A stretch of DNA of 64,000 bases from Ustilaginoidea virens (GCF_000687475.1 NC_057322.1:1426001-1490000); one strand, 5' to 3'; numbered from the stretch's first letter, positions 44,305 through 57,000 are shown. Notes: generated from the sequence alone by a model not told the origin. Program-made: numbers and translations.

Positions 44305-45294
44305 TCGGGAGGAGCCGCGTCTTGACGCACTACTATCATGACGGGCTGGTGGGTCGCCTTTTCCCCCGGAACCCTGGGTTATCTGCCGGGTTGTAGGTTT
44401 GGGGACGCGGCGGGGGAGACGTCTATAGGTTGTAGGAGCGTGTCGGGAAAAGGCGGGACGTGGGCGTGCGAATAGGAGTTTAGGCGACGCCGAGACGATG
44501 AGAGTAGCGCGGCTGCACAGGGAAACGACTTCGGAACCACACCATGTGCCGTGCACGATGCCGAGGTTCCATCGGTATCGCGACCGCGGACCACGGTAAA
44601 GGAAGCCAAAGTCAGGATCACGCAGGTGTGTTCGCGATGCCCATTTCGCCTGCGGCAGGAGTAGGAGACCCAGGTTATTTGCCAGGAAAAAGTATCAAAT
44701 CTGGCGGGGTAGTCAAATCGAGGCAGATGGAGTGGGCGTGAATGTTCGGAGGAAGAAGTAGGGAAACCCGCCTTCGTGTCTTGCTGCTGCAGAAGTAGCG
44801 ACCGGCAGACAAGCTCGCTGTCAAGAGAGAGGCAGCCCGCAACTACACGTCAAGTGAAGCCTATTAATAATCAATCTCTTGGGATTAGAATCAGTCTTGT
44901 TCATTACATATCACCCAGGTGACCGCCAATCTGATCAACATTCGTAAGTACCGTCCAAGACCGCACAAGCCATATCAACGCCTCGTGATGCTCTTTGTTC
45001 TGCGAAAATTGCCTCCATAGTCTCTGCTGCAGTTATTGGCAAGAGAAAGGGAAAATTTGAATCGAATAAAACCAACAAGAAAAAAGAAACAGCAAAGCAA
45101 CTGAAAGAGAAAAAGAAAAAGAGAGAGAAGAACAAGAAAAAAGAAAATTGCCACCCTAAACGCTAAAATCGTAAAACTCTCATGACATCGCGCCCCATAC
45201 TTGCCGCGTCGCTTTGAGTTCGTCAACCGCACCCGGATCCGTGGGGCCACTGATGACCAGCTTCGTGTGCTTCTGGCACAAGCATCTTCATGGA
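44305..45294. other. Intergenic region
   Basis: It contains a purine-rich, A-rich stretch at 45040-45150 and no supported gene. It probably covers the membrane-protein promoter and the RING gene 3' region. Confidence 0.5.
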
Positions 45295-46058
45295 TCAACA
45301 CTCGGCGGGCTGGGCTCGGGTGCGGATGCGGAATTTCTCCTTGAGCTTGCCCGTCAGCCGGGCTGCTTGGTGCCTGTTGGCTGCCTCTGTGGCCTGGCTT
45401 CTGGTTTCGTGATGCCGATATTGGGCACCCATCTGCCGGAGGGCCTCGAGACGCTCCTCGACACTTGCGTGTCCAAGGCGGTTGACGTCGAATAATCGGG
45501 CGAGGCAGTTGCCGTGCGAGGCATGAGCGTCATCCCTGTCTGCTGCGTCGAGAAGCAAGGGTGGTGATGGGTGTTCGTTGTGTTCCAAGAACGACCCCTT
45601 GTTGGGACCATGACCTTCGCGCCGGAGGTCGAGTCGACTGGGCAAGGGGGAGTGCGTTAGCAAAGACCCACGAGGCCATGCAGACAGAATCGCTGCGGAG
45701 AAGGAAGAAGAAGAAGAAAAAAGAAACGCTGCACTCACCATAGTGGGCATGTTCCCGAGACGTTGACGAGCCACGGGTCCACGCAATGAGGATGGAACTG
45801 ATGATTGCACGGCAACACTCTTACATCCTCGCCATGTGTAAAGTCTTCTGTGCAGATGGAGCATCCCAAGCTACCGTGGTCTTCTGACGCATGGTTTCTG
45901 GCAGAGTCCGTTGCTGCGGCATCATTGCCTCTTGACGAATGCTGCTGCTCATTGCTGCGTCTAGGAGATGCGTCGACGGGGGCTGCCGCCGCCGCTGCCG
46001 CCGCCGCCGTCTTGGCCTCCGGTCCATCCTTGCCAGTTTCCCGTCCGGTTCTCGGTAT

Positions 46059-46094
<36 letters not shown>

Positions 46095-47134
46095 ATCATT
46101 TCCGTCCGTGGCAGCGTCGAGCTCCAGCTCGGGATCAGGCTTCGCGGGCTGCGGGTTGCCAAACTTGACAATGGGGATGGTGTCCAGCACGGCACGAGCC
46201 AGGCCCTTTGCCCTGCTCTGGCGAGGTCGTCCCCCGTAGCCTCCTCGAGGACCGTACCTCTCGGGATACCTATGGGCTCTGATGGCTCCGCTAGCGATAA
46301 TGGCCAGGAACAGCAAGGTGATAATACCAGTAATACTATACAATATGCTCATGGCCACGGCCGAGTTGCTCCCTCCCCCACCGCCAGAGTCAGAGTCGGT
46401 GTTTTTGTGCCCCGTGCTGCCAGATATCGTAGCAGCGACATAAGGGACGGCCTGGGTGCCGTTCAAGAAGCCCAAGACTCTCCCGGCTTCCCCGGCGTCC
46501 ACCATGGACAGTATGCTCGTGTACGGCAAGGGGCCGTCGGCGTTGATGAGACAAATGTTTCTGTCGGTCGAGTATAAGACGATGGCTTTCAAGGATGCCC
46601 CCATGAGGTCGCTCAGCATCCTGTCCGGGGTGATGTTCCCGTCGGACGTGGAGCCATCGCAGGACAGAAAGGCCATAGTCCCATTTCCCTGCAGTCGGGT
46701 ATAGGTGGTAGCATTGGCAGCTTGAAGCCGGCCCTCGATGTGGATAGACTTGGGTGTGCCCCGTGGCAGTTAGCAGAAAAGAAAGAAGAATGCAAAACAA
46801 GGGTCCAAGGTCCACCAGACCAGACCGCACGCGTTCGATCCCCCGTGGCAGAATCACGATAGAGATGGGATGCGCATACTCCACGAATTGTTCCCGTCCC
46901 GTTCAATCCAACGCTGGCTGTCAAGGGAATGACGGTAAACTGGACCGGCAGCTGCCGTTCAGACTGCGGCGTCAACATCAGATTCAGAGAATTAGGCGCA
47001 GCCCATTCCGGAACATCCTGATGCGCAGTCGTAAACACGCCGCCAACGGTCCCATCCTGAGCCTTGGCCGTCCATGCCGTCGCAAGCACAGTCGCCAGCA
47101 ATGCCGGCCACAGGCCCGTCGTCGGCCTCGGCAT
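45295..47134 (-). CDS. Transmembrane RING-H2 E3 ubiquitin ligase
   Basis: Exons 47134-46880, 46733-45739 and 45637-45295 give 530 residues. A signal peptide ([26 protein letters not shown]) leads a luminal domain of about 180 residues with several N-glycosylation sequons (NGT, NAT, NIT). One transmembrane helix follows near residues 211-236 ([25 protein letters not shown]). The cytosolic part has two poly-Ala runs and a RING-H2 near 376-417: CSICTEDF...[16 protein letters not shown]....CPLC, whose last Cys is created by splicing (TG|T). This is the PA-TM-RING-like layout of ligases at endosome, vacuole or Golgi membranes. Whether the luminal part is a true PA domain is not clear from sequence alone. 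Substrates are unknown. Confidence 0.9.
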
Positions 47135-47620
47135 CCTTGCGCTGGGTCAGGTCTTATTCCCAGGTTCTTTGACGAATCGATTTGCAGCCGGCGGCGGTAT
47201 GGCGGAGATGGGGGGTCCAGGTAAGTCTCTCGATTTCCTCGATTTTCCAAAGGTGGCGCGACGCACCAATCAAGCCGATCGGTCGATGGGGTCGAACAGG
47301 AAAGTCCAGTCGGCTACCGCTCATTTCACGGCCTCGAATCCAACAGAACGACGCATTTGCAGCCGGTAGCACCATACCAAGCCGCAAAGACGTGCTGCTT
47401 CTGGTGCGGTTCAAGACGGGATGAGGGAGCGGGTTCAAACTTCTCGGAATCGAAACGGGCGATTGTAAGACTTGAGAGAGCTTGGCACGTTATTCCGTAG
47501 AAGCACGGCGACGTCGGATATGGTGGCGGTGATGGCGAGGGTGGGTAGGCAGTAATTGGCCAGGTTCTCAGCCAGGCCTGGCGCCACCTTGCGTTCGTCT
47601 CCCGCCAAGAAAACAGCCAA
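47135..47620. other. Promoter region of the RING gene
   Basis: No gene is seen; frames on both strands overlap. Confidence 0.45.
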
Positions 47621-47622
47621 GA

Positions 47623-47659
47623 GTACTCCGTACTTCGGAGGTGCGGAGGTACGGAGTAC
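47623..47659. repeat. Inverted repeat with TACTCCGTA arms
   Basis: GTACTCCGTAC (47623-47633) and GTACGGAGTAC (47649-47659) are perfect 11-bp complementary arms around a 15-base spacer, able to form a hairpin. They belong to the dispersed motif family of this window. Confidence 0.9.
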
Positions 47660-47670
47660 GCATACGCAGT

Positions 47671-47760
47671 ACGTGAAGGTACGTGAAGGTACGTAAAGGT
47701 ACGTGAAGGTACGTGATGATACGTGAGGATACGTGAAGATACGTAAAGATACGTAAAGAT
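47671..47760 (+). repeat. Decamer tandem repeat (ACGTGAAGGT variants), nine copies
   Basis: Nine consecutive 10-bp units of the form ACGTRAxGRT begin right after the inverted repeat. Changes increase towards the 3' end, as expected for a slowly decaying minisatellite. Confidence 0.95.
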
Positions 47761-48878
47761 TCTGAAGATATGTACGTGAAGATGCAATGCTTGCGCCATC
47801 GATGCCAAGGCATTTCGCCCACAACCGCCAAAATCCCCGCCATCACCGTCAGCACGCCCTACTAACCCCCCCCCGCGAGACTGGCACGGCATCATTTTGA
47901 GCAGCCTTGGCCGTTCTTTATACAACATCCACCGTTACGGAGGGAGGCTTGCCCCTTTTTCGGCCTTCACTCGGACGACATGCCTGGCGCTACCACCTGG
48001 TATCTACCTACCTGTAGTACCCCGAGTCAACAACCAGTTGGAACAACCTGTTAAAAGCAAGCACAATGCCTTCAGTGCCTGTCGAAACTATCGCATCTCG
48101 CTTTGATAACCCGACTCGGCCAATCCCAGCATTGGCCTCTCATCGTCCGCGCCGCGAATAACCCAATGTTCCTGGGTAGCCAGTGTTCGTCCTTTGTCCA
48201 TCAATGCCGAGGCATTAAATGCAGAGGCAGTAATGCTTGATTCTTACTTGGCACCGAGCAGCTGGGCTCCCGTCCTGCGGCAAAGCCCCTTTGCCGTAAC
48301 TCATTGCAGCCCCTCAATCTCCTCTCTCGTCCTGTATCCTGGACGCGGGCGCCTGGTTATCGCCGTCAGCTCCCCAAAAGCATGAGAACGCTCATCTTCC
48401 ACAATTGTGCCAAGGTGGTGGATGCATCAGCCGCAGCAAATATGAACGCATTTCTTCATCTACATATCCATCTATTGGACACGTCTTCGAACCTCCCGAG
48501 CGACCAGCCGTCGGTTGGACAAAGCAGCTTATGGATCTGCAAATCATGTATTCGGGGCTCACTTCCAAGCACTGATATTTTCATCTAGTAGAGTGGAGGG
48601 ACCGGTGTGCCAAAGGGGAACTATGACGTATTCCGATGCACGGTTCCTCATGGAGACGCGTTCAAGCAAGAGATTCGGGGAATTACCAACCGCTGGGGTT
48701 GAAATATGATAAGCCAGCATGCAACTTCCTCCAAAGTCATTGGAGATAGAAAGTCACATTGAGAGACAGGGAGCCGGTTTCAATCTCCGTTTGGATGAGT
48801 AATAAGATGGAGAGTTGTCGCCGCGCAAATTAGCATCAGGCCGAGGCTGTCAGCGGGTGTCCGTCAGTCGCCCCCTGC
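47761..48878. other. Intergenic region before the cofactor B 3' end
   Basis: No gene is supported. Confidence 0.45.
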
Positions 48879-50186
48879 TCAGATCTCCTCCATGTCCTCT
48901 AGATCGTCCATTGGAGGATAATGACCAATCTCTACTCGTTCCGGACGCACAAACACGCCGTGCTTCATAGGCGAAGGGCTACCCCAGTAGCGGTGTCCGT
49001 CGATGCTGCCGTCATTCTTGCCAACTGGCTCGTCCAAGTGTACGCCCACCCACTGTCCAATGCCATTCGGTATCTCTTGGACCTCCCCTACAAACTTGAC
49101 CACTCCCCGTCGTGTGTCCTCGCCGCCGACGCGGCATCGCTTACCGACTTGAATGCCGCGCTGGCGCACCTCCTGTTCCAGAGCATCCAGCCTGGCTTTT
49201 TCGTGGCTTGGTGCATTTGGATCGAAACGGCCCAATTTCTGCGCCTTTTTCCATGCGAGAACAGAGTCCGTCTTTTTCTCGTACTCGTCTTCAGGCATCA
49301 CATACTTTTCAACCCCGCTTGTGTCGGTGTAGTTGGGCCTCGCCCCAGGAGGTCTGGTATCTGCCACCTATCAAGAGCCATCACGCCCGTCAGCATATCC
49401 ATTACTTTCGTGGATGACGGCGGGAAACATGCTAAAAGGCAGGTGTTTTGTCGTATCCAAACAAAAACCTTGGCCACCTCGCGCTATGCTGCTTCACACC
49501 AAGGATATAGAAGGATATAGTCCTAGGCGGCAGCGGAAAGAAAAGGCGCCAAGGTTTGGAAATACCGCTGAAGGGGTCAGGAGGCTGGAACAGTAGGACT
49601 GCGACGGCCCCCAACGACCCGTCAACTGGATGAATATGCTCTCCTGCATCTGTACAAGCAATGTGGTTTTATGCAAAGAGTGACGGTGAGACATGATGGT
49701 CACAATTTTGGCCGGGACGATACATGACAAGTTTGTGATGAAAATAAAAGGGGGGAAGATATGTGAAACGAAACATGAGCGGGGAAACTCGTTTGACGGC
49801 TGAGATGTCTGGAAAGAATTTTTTTTTCCCCTTGAATCACCCTTGTCTTGCTGCGCCTGCCTGCACACATATGCCTCGATTGGGGACATTCAATGATCCC
49901 CCCCTTTTTCTTCTCAAACGGTATCAAAATCTGTTGTTAAACTTACATGCAGCTCGGCATAAGGTGCCAGGGGAAAGGAGGATAGTTGTGTGCTATCCTC
50001 ATCGACCGCCTCGACGGGAATGGCTTCCGACCTGGTTGAGGATTTGAGACTGATATTCTGGGCTGAAGGGGGGATGCCCGTGATGGGCTCAAGCTTTGTC
50101 TTCAGAGTGCTGATGGACCATGATGGAGTGATTCTCCGCTCAGACACGGAGTTGTCTGAAATTACCTGGATCGGGATATCCGCCAT
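48879..50186 (-). CDS. alp11: Tubulin-folding cofactor B (Alp11 type)
   Basis: Exon 1 (50186-49947, 80 residues) encodes the ubiquitin-like domain, MADIPIQVISD through PLAPYAELH. Exon 2 (49367-48879) encodes VADTRPPGARPNYTD, a coiled-coil linker with SVLAWKKAQKLGRFDP, and a C-terminal CAP-Gly domain with GKNDG at residues 196-200 and KHGVFVRPERVEIG. The total is 242 residues, as usual for cofactor B. The end is acidic (DDLEDMEEI), resembling the tubulin-type tails that CAP-Gly domains bind. The protein takes up alpha-tubulin from the chaperonin and, with cofactor E, prepares it for dimer assembly. The single intron (49946-49368) is 579 nt, far longer than others in this window, with GTAAGT and TAG ends. 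Confidence 0.93.
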
Positions 50187-50874
50187 CTTATATTCTGCTT
50201 TCAAGTCCCGTTCAAGTCCCGTCTGCAGCCGGCCGTGAAGAGATAAATGCAGGTTGGTGATGAGTTTGGAATGCTTTGCCTGACCCTTTTGCGGTGGAGA
50301 CGGCTTCTTTGGCGTCATTGGCGGTTGATTTTAGGTCTGGTGCGATTTCTTTTTTCCCGCCAGGAAGCACAAGAAAAGCGGAGACCGGCGTTTGAGTCGC
50401 AACGGTTTGCATACGGCTTGCATGTATTGAATGTACGGAAACATGCACCAGTACTTTGCAAAAAAGAACCCGTCGTGGGCAGGGTTCATTGGCCAACGCC
50501 AACCAAGATGTCCAAAGGGAAGTGAGCGCCCGCGAGCTTCAGGAAAACGAGTTGGAGTTTGCGTTTGTCTCGGATGAAGCTTGGAAGTGATGGATGTACT
50601 CCGTACTAGGACGGGGCTTGGGGCTGCAAGCCGAGGGAAAAAAAGCATTCGAACGAAGGAAAGCAAAGCCCGTCGCGAACAGGACTTTGGTGACGCAAAA
50701 GCCAGCCTCTATATTTGCATCAACAGATTCCGGACGTATGAGGGGGTACAGGATACAGGTTTCAGCTACTGAACTCGATGTTCCTTCCCGGGCAGATCAA
50801 CAGCAGATAAATTCGCGGCAGGTGCAACTTACTTCACGTAGCTCGGCGTTATCAGGAGAGATGAGTGCCGGGAG

Positions 50875-52795
50875 GTAGGTACCTTAGATACCTTACCTAA
50901 GGTACCTAACGTAGGGTACCTCTAGCCTGAAGTCCATACCTCTTTTCTCATGAGACGATACTTGACGCAAGCTTACTACATCCGTATGTCCCGTCGGAGC
51001 ATCCCCCCGCCTGTCGTGGCATCTACTGGACTAACTGATTACATATTTTACTATGTAGCGATGATTCTTACTCCGTAGTCGGGTGATGCTGCTGACATGG
51101 CTACTGTAGGAGAGAAATGGAGCCCTGCACGACGGTACGTGGAGCGTCCTGGCTACCTCGAGGCTAGGTACCTAGGGAGGTGCCCAAACTGGGTGTCTGC
51201 CAAGCCATAGGTACCCAGGCACGTGAAGGACTTTGGTATTGACGTAGAGCCTCTGAAGCACTTGGTCAAACATGGCAGGCATGCAAATGATGCAAATGAT
51301 GCAAATGAGCATTGTAAGCAGGCCATCTGTGTATGTGATTATCGTGTCTCCTCTCGGATGGGCGTCGTGAACGCAAAGACCAAGCTTTCCTCCAATAAAG
51401 CTGTTGAATCAGGTCAAATACCTCCAAGTAGCAGGAGATAGGTAGGGGGTTCATGACAACTTGGAAGAACCAACTGCCCTGCAGTAATGCCGTCACCTAC
51501 AGTACCAGGTGCCTACCAGGTGCCTACCAGGTAGATGGTGTACCAGACCTTGGGCAGCTGGGTTCATGTGCTGTCTACCTTAGGTACCTACCTGGTAGGT
51601 GGTAGGTACCTAAGGTAATGGGGGAAACAGCCGAGTTGCTCAAGCCTCGGCAGATTCATCGTGATTCACAACATTGACAATAGATGGCACCTACCTACCT
51701 GTCATTACGCAGTATCGTCCACTTGATTGTTCCATGTCGTCGTTGACCGTAGTCAGCTGTACGATCCAACCCGGCTTTCGACGAACAACCCAGCCCCTAA
51801 CCCCTCCTTGCAGCCCCTGCGAACAAATCCTTGTCTGCGGTTCGTTTGCAGGCCCTTGTGGCGCTTCGATATGAACCCAAAACTCGGGTCAGCCTCCTTG
51901 GCCAGCAAGGGTCATGACACGGCTCGCAGTCGCGACTCGCAACGGCTTGCTTGTCCTGTTTGCGACCTCGCACGCCTGCACTCCGTACTTGTCTGGAGGA
52001 GAATGCGACAAGAAGGATGCAGAGGTATCCGCAGTAGTCCGTACGTAGCACGTACCTGTAGTGCGTGGTGCGTGGTGCGTGGTTCGTACACAACTTGCCT
52101 CATGTCTCGGCATTTCATTTGCCCCCCCACCCAAGGTGCAACTTGGAGGTGCCATAGCTTAGGTACCTCCTACCTTGTAGGTACCTGGTATCTCAGGACA
52201 TGTGCATGGCTTCAGATTTGCAACAAGACATCTGCCGGGCCAGTTCTTGAGGGGTCAATCTGCGGGAGCGGTGAATGTGGCTAGGTGCGAGTTTGGGTAA
52301 CTGAACCGATATGCGGTTGCATGCCTGGTAATGCGTGCTTCAGCCAAGTTGAGGGATGGGATGTACGGAGTACTCCGCAGGGGCTCGGGGGAGGGGAGGG
52401 AGGGGGGGCGGCATGCAATCCGGAGGAATAGGCAGAGGTCCAGGTTTGAGCCCAGCTGCGCGGGTCCCTTGGTTCCTCCCCGGAGTTTACATACCATGCT
52501 CGGGCATGGCCAGCCCCAAAAGCCCCAGCCAGGAGCCAGGAGCCAGGAGCCAGGAGTCGGCGTGACGGAGACACTGGACTCTGGACTCTGGACTCTGGAT
52601 GCGCCGGGGTTAGCATCCCACGTCTTCCGGGCGGATCAACGGAAAGTCAAAGGCTTGTGATGCAGATGCAGGAAACGACATCGACTGAAAATTGCGCTTT
52701 CCCCCTAGTCGGTGTAGGTACGGTCTGGTACCTACGAGGTAGGAGCCTTTTCTCGGTTGTCGAGTACCTCGGGTACCTAACCCAAGATCCTTGCC
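50875..52795. repeat. Cluster of AGGTACCTA-type short palindromic repeats
   Basis: GGTACC-centred motifs with TAGGTACCTA or AAGGTACCTA flanks recur at about 50876-50925, 51168-51180, 51208, 51576-51620, 52160-52190, 52715-52745 and 52763-52782. Tandem AGGTGCCTACC units lie at 51507-51533. They lie only in non-coding DNA of this window. Confidence 0.8.
52528..52600 (+). repeat. Two short tandem arrays (CAGGAGC and GGACTCT)
   Basis: Three to four copies of a 7-bp CAGGAGC unit (about 52528-52556) and four copies of a 7-bp GGACTCT unit (about 52573-52598) lie next to each other in non-coding DNA. Confidence 0.85.
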
Positions 52796-54927
52796 GGTAA
52801 TTGTAATTTCCTGTTGGTACGGAGTTTAGAGCAACGAAAGAAAGAAAAAGGGCAACCAGGCGCAAATTTTAACTTTGCTTTTGGCCCCCGCCCTCTCGGT
52901 TACCCATGTGGGCCGTCACAAACCCGCCTGGTTCCTCCTAAAGACAAGACCACCCCTGCTTGGACTTTGACTTTGCAAGGCGAGACGAAGAAAGACGCAA
53001 ACGTGCCTGTTTACGCGTCTGCATTGTGAAGCTGCTGGCGTCGACGGCTTACATCTTTTCTCTGATGCCTTCTCCCTTGGCAGTGCCTCGAGTTATCCGA
53101 GACACTCACCGCCAGCATAGCCAAGAGCGCCGCCGTCGCCGCCTCGATTCTCACCCAATTCACACCCGGTTCCCCTTGTTGCTGGCCAACCCTCCCAGCC
53201 ACGGACGTCAAGCTCGGTATGTATGTAGGGCGGTGAGACGGAGCAAGTGCTATACTATACCGACTATTCGCTTGGAACATTGCGTACTCTTGAAACTTGA
53301 CCAAGGCGTTGCGCTGTCAGTCAGTCCCTGGATTAGGCTTTCCAGACCCCTGTTCCTGCGCTCACTCCGTAGCTGCTGATGGATCAGACGTGTGTTCTTT
53401 TCGCCGTACCGAGTATTGCAGCTTAAAATTAAAGCGCCTATGCGTCCAGCAGTCCGAGGACAGACAATGCAGCATATGAGCAATGACTTGCCGTGGAATC
53501 CGACGCGACAGATTAAAGGACACGGGACCAACAAGACTTGCACTGTGGCTTGATGGCAAGGCTAACAAATGCCCGATATACCCGACAAGAGTGTCTGGGT
53601 CCATACTCCATACTCCCCTCCATACATGTAGCGGTAATGCGATTGGAGCAATCTGGCTCGTGGCAGTGGTTCCTTCCTTGTTGATGTCTGGTCCATGTCG
53701 TCCATGTCCCTTCATGTTTAGACCAGGCGCCAGGCGCTAGGGCACCTACTGTACCTGCCGGGCGCACCTGCCAGGCGCATCTGGCAGTTGTTGCACCCCA
53801 ACATAGCAGCAGCAGCCTGATGGCGCTTCCTGAACACCGCATTGGCATTGACGCTTTCATGTTTCCATCTTCCGTCTTTCATCCATTTCATCCGTCAGCA
53901 CAACCTCCCTCCGTCGTTGTCTCTCACTCCAGGGCCCAATTCACCCTGCCGCCGAGCACGCCGACACATGTGTGGTGGGCCTGTGGCGCGACGGTCAGGG
54001 GTTTGCGAACATCTGCAACCCGTTGACCCATGCTCGCGGCAAGGATCGGGTTACAACTCACAAGACCTAGGGTGTTGCCATCGGCCTCGTAAAATTTATG
54101 ACGAAATGAGCCAAAATAGCGACCCAAAACTCACTTCGCAACGGGGGATTGGGATAACAGCCGCCTTCTGATCCGCATAGCCCCGAGGTTGCGGTGATGC
54201 TCTCCCTACCGATGACGTCGCCCACGGTAGGGGCGGGCCTCAATGACGCCTTTGACCAGGAAAGCTCGAGCATCGCCTATCTGGGTATGGTCAGGAGAGA
54301 TGTTGTCGTCGCTGTTGGGCTGGAATCGCCCCAAAAACCGGTGGCTTGGGCAAGAAGGCGGCGCTGATGAACGGCAGATCATGGTTCGCAGCCCCTCTGC
54401 GAACGGGTTCGAGAGCAAATTTGTGGTCCTGACTCCCTGACGTGGACAGGGAAATAACCAACGCTGTATCCGCTGCGGACTACGGAGTACAGCCCAACTA
54501 ACCAACTAGCGGTTGCGCCGGATCCAGTTGACCGCCTATTCAACCCGTGGCCTTATGGGCGAGTCGGGGATGATTCCGGTGACGGAGGCGCCATGCGCGT
54601 CAACAAGTGAGGAACGTCGCCCGTTGTTCGGTTCGGGCCTTGGGGGGGCGTTGAGTCAGCCCACCTGTCACTAGCGCAAGGCCGTGGCACGAGCACAAGG
54701 CACCAACCTGGGAGGGGAAGGGGACGAGAAGAAAAAAGGGTTGCCATCTGGCCATGTTGGACGAGGTTGCAACTGGGCACACTCGCTACGCTAGCTCACT
54801 GGGTAGCCTCATCCGAAAACGCACGCGCACGCGGTCGAAATCTTGCTCGGTGCACAGACTTTGGGCGTCACTGCCGGCCGTGTGGTGGAAACCTGGGCCA
54901 ATGCAAACAAAGGAATGCGTGGACATC

Positions 54928-54943
54928 TACGGAGTACTCCGTA
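54928..54943. repeat. Perfect 16-bp palindrome TACGGAGTACTCCGTA
   Basis: A self-complementary fusion of both orientations of the dispersed TACGGAGTA motif, in non-coding DNA. Confidence 0.9.
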
Positions 54944-56650
54944 CTCAACCAAGCAGCTGATGTGTTACAGCCCCTCAAGCATAACCCATGGCCCGTGGTT
55001 TCTTTTCCTGTCGTGTCGTGGATGCAGCATGATGCTATGACTTACATACGCAGGCCAGAGATCCATTGCGCTAGCCTAGCCCCATAAAAGCACGAGAGGA
55101 GGGTAACGATGAGCCAAGATGCAGAAGGGAGGGTATGCTATGCATTTTGCGCGACAAGACTGAGATTTTTGTGTGCGGACTCCGGAGCAGGTGGCGAGCT
55201 GCAAAGCAGGGGGATCAGATCTCTAACATTGTGCAGGTCGCCCTGCCGCCCACAAACGTCGCTGTTTCACCGTCCGGTTCGTCCACTCCACCGTTGTTGC
55301 CCGGAACAATGCGTCGTGTCGGAGGTCGATGGAGTTGCCGCTGTGGGCACTGGGGAGGATTTGAACCTTTGAAGCCGTCTTGTCTCGCACTCCGAGGAAA
55401 AGGTTAGACATGCTTTGACCTACGAGTTCTCGTCAACGGTGAGGACGAGCAATGGGAAGTAGCCACTTGCGTTGCCCACCCCCCCCCCCCCCACCAGTGC
55501 CCACAGTTTCGTCTGCAAATCTGCGCCAGGTAAAGACGTTGGCGCCAACCATTCGAGACGCTTTATTTTCTTTTTCTTGTTGGCCCCTCTGGATCTCGAC
55601 AAAGTTGACGTGCCCAGACCACCTATTTCAAGCGTACGGGCGGGGGGGGGGGGTACGTAGACCCCAGGCCATGTTACCCATGGTCTGCCTCAGCTCAGCC
55701 AAGAGCAAGCACCTAGGACTTCTAGGAGCCTAGCCTAGGGCTTGCCCGCGACTGGTTGCATGCTACTTGGCGGATGGAAACTTCCGCCGATACCCACGCC
55801 TCCTTCGGATTGGGTTTGCCATCCGTTTGCCATTGCGGTGACCCGATAGAGTGACGACAGGTGCTTGCAAGACACGGAGAAGACGTATAGCATCCGAGCA
55901 AGTGACTTGCTGCTGTCATGCATGACTTCGTGGCCATGCGTTGTCCAACAAAGCTGCCCGTTAGCAACTAGGACATCGCACATGGCTTGAATCACCCTAT
56001 CTAGAGGTCGGCGCAGCAGAGATTAGCCCACGAAGACCAAAGGTTGAAACGACGGCCGTGGACCAGCGGGACCAGCGGTTCAATGAAATACAGCCCACTG
56101 GTCACTGCACCCTCGTCTTGCGATGCGGCGTCACACAATATCCAACCAAGGAATAAATCAATGAATGCATTCCACTAGCACAAGAAAGAGCCTGGTTGGG
56201 TTGGGCTGTCATGTCATGCCATGTCATGTGGTGATGGGTAGTGTAGGGTGTCGCTGCCAACGAGGAGGAGGAGGAAGAAGAAGAAGGGGAAAAAAGCAAT
56301 GAAACGCGGTCGAGGGTTGGGTTCGGAAGCTAGCAACGACGACAACAAGTTTAGTAGGAAGAAGGCATGCTGATCTGGAGGTACTCAATTGACGGCTTAC
56401 ACGGAGCAACCAGGCACACGAACCGTTCCAGCCTGCACACCGCATAATGGCTTCGCGAGGAGGAGAGGAGAGGAGAGGAGAGGAGCGGGGAGGAGAGGAG
56501 CAAGGCATGGAATGGAATGGACGGAAGAGGGCTGCATCCGCATTCGCTTCGCATGCGCGGCGTGCAGAGGATGGGGGCAGCAACGGCCAGACATGCGCGC
56601 ATACATGAAGGTCTTGCTGACAGTTGTGTGTCGTGTGTCGTACGTAGCAA

Positions 56651-56717
56651 GTAGCATGTAGCATGTAGCATGTAGCATGTGCCATGTACGATGTACGATG
56701 TACGATGTACGATGCAC
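56651..56717 (+). repeat. Two heptamer arrays, GTAGCAT then GTACGAT
   Basis: Four tandem GTAGCAT units are followed, after a short bridge, by four GTACGAT units that differ at two positions. This suggests that a mutant unit was itself amplified. Confidence 0.9.
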
Positions 56718-56931
56718 GGAGTAGTAGCAAAATGCAAACATGGTTGGTTTTTGACAAGAGGAAGGCATGTGGCCGTTGGCCGAGCGCTGTGTGCTGTGCT
56801 GTGCGGCGCCTTGGCCCTTGGCAGGTACCAGACATGTAGGTATGTACCTGCCAGTCTGGTAGGAGCCAGAATCGACTTTGAAATCTGGTGGCAACTTGCA
56901 ACGTGCGACAGAATTGGCAGAACAAACTTGA

Positions 56932-57000
56932 GGACAGCATGGACAGCATGGACAGCATGGACAGCATGGACAGCATGGACAGCATGGACAGCATGGACAG
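56932..57000 (+). repeat. 9-bp tandem repeat GGACAGCAT, about 7.5 copies
   Basis: Perfect tandem copies. Because the period is a multiple of three, all six frames stay open through it, and one reads Met-Asp-Ser repeats. No gene context supports translation. Confidence 0.95.

Noticed and set aside
47326..47928. 200-codon minus-strand frame with repeating FTYL/HVPSR units
   Set aside because: The repeat peptide is just the translation of the decamer minisatellite.
55340..55400. tRNA-like B box (GGTTCAAATCC on the minus strand)
   Set aside because: The bases around it do not form a T stem, and no A box or acceptor stem lies at the right distance.
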